This document shows positions 59,728 through 64,000 of a stretch of 64,000 bases of DNA, in pieces; within the stretch, counting starts at the first letter, position 1; each line of letters begins with the position of its first letter. A program made the translations under genes and the position numbers. The notes under the pieces are model-generated. The model did not search any database. It had not been told where the DNA came from and was given only the letters and a program-made list of their open reading frames with translations. The DNA comes from Rhodothermales bacterium (GTDB taxonomy: Bacteria; Bacteroidota; Rhodothermia; Rhodothermales; Bin80). The stretch lies in the NCBI GenBank assembly GCA_958296045.1, contig CATQHT010000003.1, positions 2,730,814 through 2,794,813 of the forward strand, given 5' to 3'.

Positions 59728-60282
59728 CTACCAGAGCCAGCCGAAGATGCCTGCCGTAAGGAGGCCGTACACCAGACCGTCAAAGGCGTGGCGCCAGGTG
59801 TTGCCCCAGGGCACGTTGAACCAGATGCTGTTCAAAAACAGCGCTCCGCTATAGCCCAGCGTGGCCACTGTGCCAGCAACCTGAAACACCTTGAGGTATT
59901 CCTGGTCGGTGCCGCCAAAAGCCGCATACGCGACGTAGGCCACCATAATGGAGATGCTCAGCACATAGATGGCCTGCTGAATAAACTGGCGGCTCATGCC
60001 CGATCCGTTTGGCCCGACGATAAGGAGGCCGACCGGTCCGGTCTCGAACTTCTTCTTGACCGCTTCGCTGCGCCAGTCCTCCTTGGAATGCGCGAAAGGA
60101 ATGGCATACTGCGCCGGCGAAAGCTGCTGCGCCTGCATCACTTCGCGCAGGGCGTCTTCATCAGGCAGGCGCGTATAATCTTTGGTGTGGTGGGGCAGCA
60201 ACATGTTCATCACGCTGCCGCCAAGGAACACCATGACGCTAGAAAGTAGTATGGGGAGCCACAGCTCGATCAGGAATTCCAT
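59728..60282 (-). CDS. Integral membrane protein of unknown function
   Basis: A 184-residue protein with a hydrophobic N-terminal anchor (LWLPILLSSVMVFLGGSVMNM), a soluble segment (residues ~33-98, HHTKDYTRLPDEDALREVM...YAIPFAHSKEDW) and three further membrane helices (VLSISIMVAYVAYAAFGG, VFQVAGTVATLGYSGALFL, GLVYGLLTAGIFGWLW). I recognise it only as a conserved bacterial membrane protein of unknown role. It lies 33 bp upstream of the NadR-like kinase gene on the same strand, so the two may be cotranscribed. Confidence 0.75.
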   Translation of the reverse strand: MEFLIELWLPILLSSVMVFLGGSVMNMLLPHHTKDYTRLPDEDALREVMQAQQLSPAQYAIPFAHSKEDWRSEAVKKKFETGPVGLLIVGPNGSGMSRQFIQQAIYVLSISIMVAYVAYAAFGGTDQEYLKVFQVAGTVATLGYSGALFLNSIWFNVPWGNTWRHAFDGLVYGLLTAGIFGWLW

Positions 60283-60294
60283 AGGTTGCCGCGA

Positions 60295-60323
60295 TTTTTG
60301 AACTCGAACACATCCCGTATAAT
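60295..60323 (+). promoter_or_regulatory. Probable recG promoter
   Basis: TTTTTG at 60295-60300 and TATAAT at 60318-60323 are separated by 17 bases, a good vegetative -35/-10 pair for a generic sigma-70 promoter. The start codon of recG is 65 bp downstream of the -10 box. Confidence 0.45.
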
Positions 60324-60388
60324 ATAGCGGCTGCCGACTATTGGGGGCGTACCTTGGGCAGCGTATTGGGCGTACTGATCACTGTAGC

Positions 60389-62476
60389 ATGCTGACAGAC
60401 GAGCTGACCTACCTTAAGGGTGTGGGCCCTAGGCGCGCGGAGTTCTTACGTAAGCAGGGGATCATCAACTGCCGTGACCTGCTTTATCATTTCCCGCGCC
60501 GCTATCTGGACCGTACCACTACCAAATATGTGCGGGACCTGGGGCGGGATGATTACGAAGCCACCATCATCGGTACCCTTGTCTCCCTTAAGGAGGTAAC
60601 GACCAAGCGTCATAGGCGTCGTCTTGAAGGTAGCCTGCAAGACGAATGGGGCGGTACCCTCAAACTTGTGTGGTTTAGCAACTACACGTGGGTGTTGCAG
60701 GTGTACAAGGTCGGTGAGCGTCTGGCCGTGTGGGGCAGACTAAACTTTTCCCGGTATGGCGTGTCATTACCACATCCAGAGATGGACCGGGTGGATGCCA
60801 CGGCGGCCCTCTCGACCGGTCGCATTATCGCACTGTATCCCGGTGGCAGGGGCTACACACGTTTCGGCTTGTCGAGCCGCACGTTCCGGCGTATCCTTTA
60901 CAACCTGATCAAGACGCGTGGCACACAGATGCCGCCAGAGATTCTGCCTCAAGAGCTGGTGGCGAAGCACGACCTCTTAAACTGGCGCACAGCATTGCGT
61001 GCCATGCATTTTCCGCGCAGCCAGCAAGAGCTGAGTGCTGCGCGCCACCGCCTGAAGTTTGAGGAGCTGTTTTTGCTCCAGATGCTACTGCTTAATGCCC
61101 GGCGCAATCGGAGCCGCCAGGTGTCCACGAGGTTGGCGCCCAAGAATGCGCATCTGGACCGGTTCCTCGCCTCGCTGCCGTTTTCGCTTACGAACGGACA
61201 GTGGCAGGCGCTGCAGGACATCCAGGCGGACGCGTCCAGCGGTTTCCAGATGAACCGGCTTCTGCAGGGTGATGTCGGCAGCGGTAAGACGGTAGTGGCC
61301 GTAGCGGCACTGCTGTTAGCCGTCGGCGCGGGCATGCAGGGAGCTATCATGGCTCCAACAGAGGTGTTGGCCGAACAGCATCACCGGACGGTTCTGAATC
61401 AAGTAGATCCGATGCAGGTGCGTGTCCGGTTCCTGGTCGGCGGCCAGCGAAAAAGGGAACGGGAGCGTATCCTGGCAGACATCGCCATGGGTCAGGCGGA
61501 TATCGTGATAGGTACGCACGCCATCTTTCAGGAAAAGGTGCGCTTTCGGAACCTAGCTATGGCGGTCATAGATGAGCAGCACCGCTTTGGCGTGGAGCAG
61601 CGAGCTATGCTGCAAGAGAAGGGCACCAACCCCCACATCCTGCTCATGACCGCGACCCCCATCCCGCGCTCGCTGGCCTTGACCGTGTACGGAGACCTGG
61701 ATCTGAGTCTAATCCGGGAGCTGCCCGCGGGTCGGAAGCCGATCCGAACCCACCTGTTAAGCGAGAAGCGGCGCCCGGAGATGATGGATCGCGTCCGTAG
61801 GGAAGTGAAGCAAGGCCGCCAGGCTTACGTCATTTATCCGCAGGTGGAAGAGTCGGAAAAGACGGACCTGAAGGATGCCGAAACCGGTTTCGGCCTGCTG
61901 TCGAAGGCGTTTGCGGACTACGAAGTAGACCTGGTCCACGGCAAGATGGCTTCACTCGAGAAGGAGATGGCCATGGAGCGATTCAAGGCGGGCGAAACCG
62001 ATATCCTGGTGGCCACTACTGTGATCGAAGTGGGGATTGATGCTCCCAACGCCACGATGATCGTGATTGAGCACGCGGAGCGTTTCGGCTTGAGCCAGCT
62101 TCACCAGCTTCGAGGCCGCGTGGGGCGCGGCGCGCATGCAAGTCAGTGCATCCTTATGGCGGACTACCGTCAGACGCCCGAGGCCAAAGAGCGCCTCCGA
62201 ACATTGACACAGACTACGGACGGTTTTGAGATCAGCGACAGGGATCTGCAGATCCGGGGCAGCGGCGACTTTTTTGGTACGCGGCAGCACGGCCTCCCTG
62301 CCCTCAAGGTGGCCGATGTCGCGAACGACGTGAAGCTGCTCGAAGATGCGCGTGCCGCTGCCGAGGACCTATTTGAGGCTGACCCCAATTTGGAGCACAA
62401 AGCGCACAGGCTTTTGCTATGGTACTTTGAAACCTTTGTCGGCAGCCGGGTGGGGCACCTGTTCAGGGTAGGGTGA
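60389..62476 (+). CDS. recG: ATP-dependent DNA helicase RecG
   Basis: About 695 residues from the ATG at 60389; the in-frame start at 60341 adds residues not typical of the family. The N-terminal wedge (OB-fold) domain begins LTYLKGVGPRRAEFLRKQGI and LYHFPRRYLDRT. Helicase motifs are complete: GDVGSGKTVVAVAALLL (I), APTEVLAEQH (Ia), VIDEQHRFGVEQR (II, DEQH), LLMTATPIPRSLALT (III), TTVIEVGIDAPNATMIVIEHAERFGLSQLHQLRGRVGRG (V-VI, shown across the two motifs). RecG remodels stalled replication forks and reverses branched DNA. It is an isolated gene with its own likely promoter. Confidence 0.97.
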   Translation: MLTDELTYLKGVGPRRAEFLRKQGIINCRDLLYHFPRRYLDRTTTKYVRDLGRDDYEATIIGTLVSLKEVTTKRHRRRLEGSLQDEWGGTLKLVWFSNYTWVLQVYKVGERLAVWGRLNFSRYGVSLPHPEMDRVDATAALSTGRIIALYPGGRGYTRFGLSSRTFRRILYNLIKTRGTQMPPEILPQELVAKHDLLNWRTALRAMHFPRSQQELSAARHRLKFEELFLLQMLLLNARRNRSRQVSTRLAPKNAHLDRFLASLPFSLTNGQWQALQDIQADASSGFQMNRLLQGDVGSGKTVVAVAALLLAVGAGMQGAIMAPTEVLAEQHHRTVLNQVDPMQVRVRFLVGGQRKRERERILADIAMGQADIVIGTHAIFQEKVRFRNLAMAVIDEQHRFGVEQRAMLQEKGTNPHILLMTATPIPRSLALTVYGDLDLSLIRELPAGRKPIRTHLLSEKRRPEMMDRVRREVKQGRQAYVIYPQVEESEKTDLKDAETGFGLLSKAFADYEVDLVHGKMASLEKEMAMERFKAGETDILVATTVIEVGIDAPNATMIVIEHAERFGLSQLHQLRGRVGRGAHASQCILMADYRQTPEAKERLRTLTQTTDGFEISDRDLQIRGSGDFFGTRQHGLPALKVADVANDVKLLEDARAAAEDLFEADPNLEHKAHRLLLWYFETFVGSRVGHLFRVG

Positions 62477-62677
62477 GGGGACTCGCTGCAGCGCCTCTTT
62501 CCTTGCGGCTGCGCTTACCTTGCCTGTTACGCGTAACCGGAAGCCCTCCGTCCCCATTGGTGGCGCACCTTTCACGGGCGTGTTGGCGCATCCCAGTCAC
62601 GTATGCGGCGATGCTGCGCTATGCGCGCTCTAGCGAATAAACGGGAGCCTCAGCCATCGCCATTGGTGCCGCGCACC

Positions 62678-64000
62678 TCACTCGTAGCCCGCGAACTGCC
62701 ACCGCTCAATGTGTGATGGGCTGCGGCTACGCATGATGGCATCGATGCGGCCGACGATGTCTGGGTGCTGGGTAGCCATGTCGTTCGTTTCGGCTGGGTC
62801 ATCGGCCAGGTTGTACAGCTCAATGGGCGCCTCGGGATCATCATGTCCGCCCAGGCGCACCCCTTTCCAGTCTCCGATGCGCACCGCCTGTGCTCCTTGC
62901 CAGCTCCGACCATGGTATTCCCAGTACATCTCTGACGGCGGAGGGGCCTTTTGGCCCAACAGCACGGGCAGCAATGAGGTGCCGTCAACCTCGGCGATCG
63001 GGTTTGCGCCCGCAATCTCTGCCAGCGTGGGCATCACATCCCAGAAGGCGGACACATGACCTGTGGTAGTTCCAGGTGCGATATGGCCGGGCCACCAGGC
63101 AATCATAGGCACTCGGATGCCGCCTTCATAGACCTCCCCCTTGCCGCCGCGCAGCCCCCCAGAACTGTTAAACAGCTCCACATCGACGCCCCCCACATAC
63201 GTGGGGCCGTTGTCGCTGGAAAATATGACCATGGTGTTGTCTGCCAGCCCCAGCTCTTCTAAGAGGCTCATCAGGCGTCCTAGGTGTTCGTCCATACGCG
63301 AAATCATCGCCGCGTATGCGGAGGTGGGCCGAATATGCGGCAGATATCCCTGGCCGCCGGGGTAGGGCAATTCATCAAATACACCATCGTATTGCGCCAG
63401 CGCTTCGTCGGGCACCTGCAGGGCTAGGTGTGGCACCACATGCGGTACATACAAGAAGAAGGGCTGTTCCGCGTTGCGCCGGATGAAGGCTTCCGCTTCG
63501 TCCATCATCAGGTCTGGCGCGTAGTCCTGGCCCTTGTAGCGGTCATATGCGGCAGGGTCGTTCAGGTCGTCGCCCTCGAAGCGCTGGTGCGGATGAAAGT
63601 ATTTGTTGCCGAGCGAATCCCAGACGCCATTTTTCCAGAGGTGCGTTGGATAGTAGTTATGTGCCTGCTTCTGGTCCAGATAGCCGTAAAAGAAGTCAAA
63701 GCCCTGCTCATTGGGCTCACCTGTGGAGCCCGGGCCTCCCAGGCCCCACTTGCCGATGGCGGCCGTCGTATATCCGGCATCTTGCAGCATGCTTCCTAGC
63801 GTAAACGTTCCGGGAGCAAGCGGCAGCTGCCCGCGCTCTTCCTCGTCGGCGAACCCGCCCAGCTCAAAGTTGTCGCGCACATAGCAATGCCCGGTGTGGC
63901 GCCCAGTCAGCAGCGTGCACCGGGAAGGCGCACAGACGGGGCTGCCGCTGTAGTGCTGTGTAAACCGCATTCCCTCGGTAGCCAGACGATCCAGGTTGGG
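62678..64000 (-). CDS. Type I sulfatase, N-terminus beyond the window edge
   Basis: At least 440 residues of a formylglycine sulfatase, open at the right edge (LDRLATEGMRFTQHYSG). The catalytic consensus is CAPSR in SGSPVCAPSRCTLLTG, so formylglycine modification is expected. Other motifs are TAAIGKWGLGG, FFLYVPHVVPHL (family His) and VIFSSDNGPTYVGG, and the end reads WEYHGRSWQGAQAVRIGDWKGVR. It resembles arylsulfatases acting on polysaccharides. The FGE-like gene about 3.6 kb away may mature it too. Signal peptide not visible. Confidence 0.93.
   Translation of the reverse strand, partial: PNLDRLATEGMRFTQHYSGSPVCAPSRCTLLTGRHTGHCYVRDNFELGGFADEEERGQLPLAPGTFTLGSMLQDAGYTTAAIGKWGLGGPGSTGEPNEQGFDFFYGYLDQKQAHNYYPTHLWKNGVWDSLGNKYFHPHQRFEGDDLNDPAAYDRYKGQDYAPDLMMDEAEAFIRRNAEQPFFLYVPHVVPHLALQVPDEALAQYDGVFDELPYPGGQGYLPHIRPTSAYAAMISRMDEHLGRLMSLLEELGLADNTMVIFSSDNGPTYVGGVDVELFNSSGGLRGGKGEVYEGGIRVPMIAWWPGHIAPGTTTGHVSAFWDVMPTLAEIAGANPIAEVDGTSLLPVLLGQKAPPPSEMYWEYHGRSWQGAQAVRIGDWKGVRLGGHDDPEAPIELYNLADDPAETNDMATQHPDIVGRIDAIMRSRSPSHIERWQFAGYE

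Overview
The window looks like a Bacteroidota-lineage chromosome, most likely Rhodothermia or a relative. The evidence is a short Bacteroidota-type primary sigma factor (two tandem copies), an acidic-tailed RNA polymerase omega subunit, a type IX secretion (T9SS) C-terminal sorting domain on a secreted dehydrogenase, lipoprotein-rich secreted hydrolases, S9 peptidases and secreted sulfatases. GC content is moderately high. Housekeeping blocks alternate with a decaying accessory region full of insertion sequences and restriction-modification (R-M) genes.

Layout. 1-11.7 kb is mainly core: the 3' end of one sigma-70 gene, a second complete sigma-70 gene, a TolC/adaptor/ABC-ATPase efflux operon without a permease, a small lipoprotein, rpoZ, uvrA and an S9 peptidase. 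11.9-18.05 kb holds a MmeI-family DNA methyltransferase lacking its nuclease domain, then an HsdM-like gene with a broken catalytic motif IV that is translationally coupled to a HEPN/MNT pair. 18.3-22.0 kb encodes secreted enzymes (class V aminotransferase, GH113-like glycosidase, alpha/beta hydrolase). 22.05-25.8 kb is a foreign-looking stretch: the broken C-terminus of a methyltransferase, a beta-propeller pseudogene and a compact, intact-looking type II R-M pair.

26.3-38 kb contains an AAA ATPase, a dead tyrosine recombinase, an ISAzo13-like element, katG with a small upstream ORF, a complete IS1634-like element and scrambled IS256 remains. 38.0-40.8 kb is a two-gene module of unknown function: a pentapeptide-repeat/FRG protein and a protein with a PD-(D/E)XK-like layout. 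41.7-45.6 kb is a divergent pair, a T9SS-exported sugar dehydrogenase and an S9 peptidase. 46.2-53.9 kb is a single type ISP restriction enzyme gene broken twice, by an IS110 plus IS5-like insertion that removed helicase motif I and by a 17-G homopolymer that shifts the frame before the last 200 residues. 54-64 kb returns to core and secretory functions: ABC exporter, outer-membrane barrel, sulfatase with an overlapping formylglycine-generating-enzyme-like lipoprotein, NadR-like kinase, membrane protein, recG and a second sulfatase cut by the window edge.

The main biological theme is restriction and modification in several states: apparently intact (24.2-25.8 kb), nuclease-less (11.9 kb), probably catalytically dead but coupled to a toxin-antitoxin-like pair (15.7 kb), C-terminal remnant (22 kb), and an interrupted, formerly phase-variable giant (46-54 kb). 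The best candidates for an undescribed system are the FRG/pentapeptide module at 38-40.8 kb and the HsdM(NLPL)-HEPN-MNT operon. All calls come from reading sequence and remembered family patterns; no database search was run.
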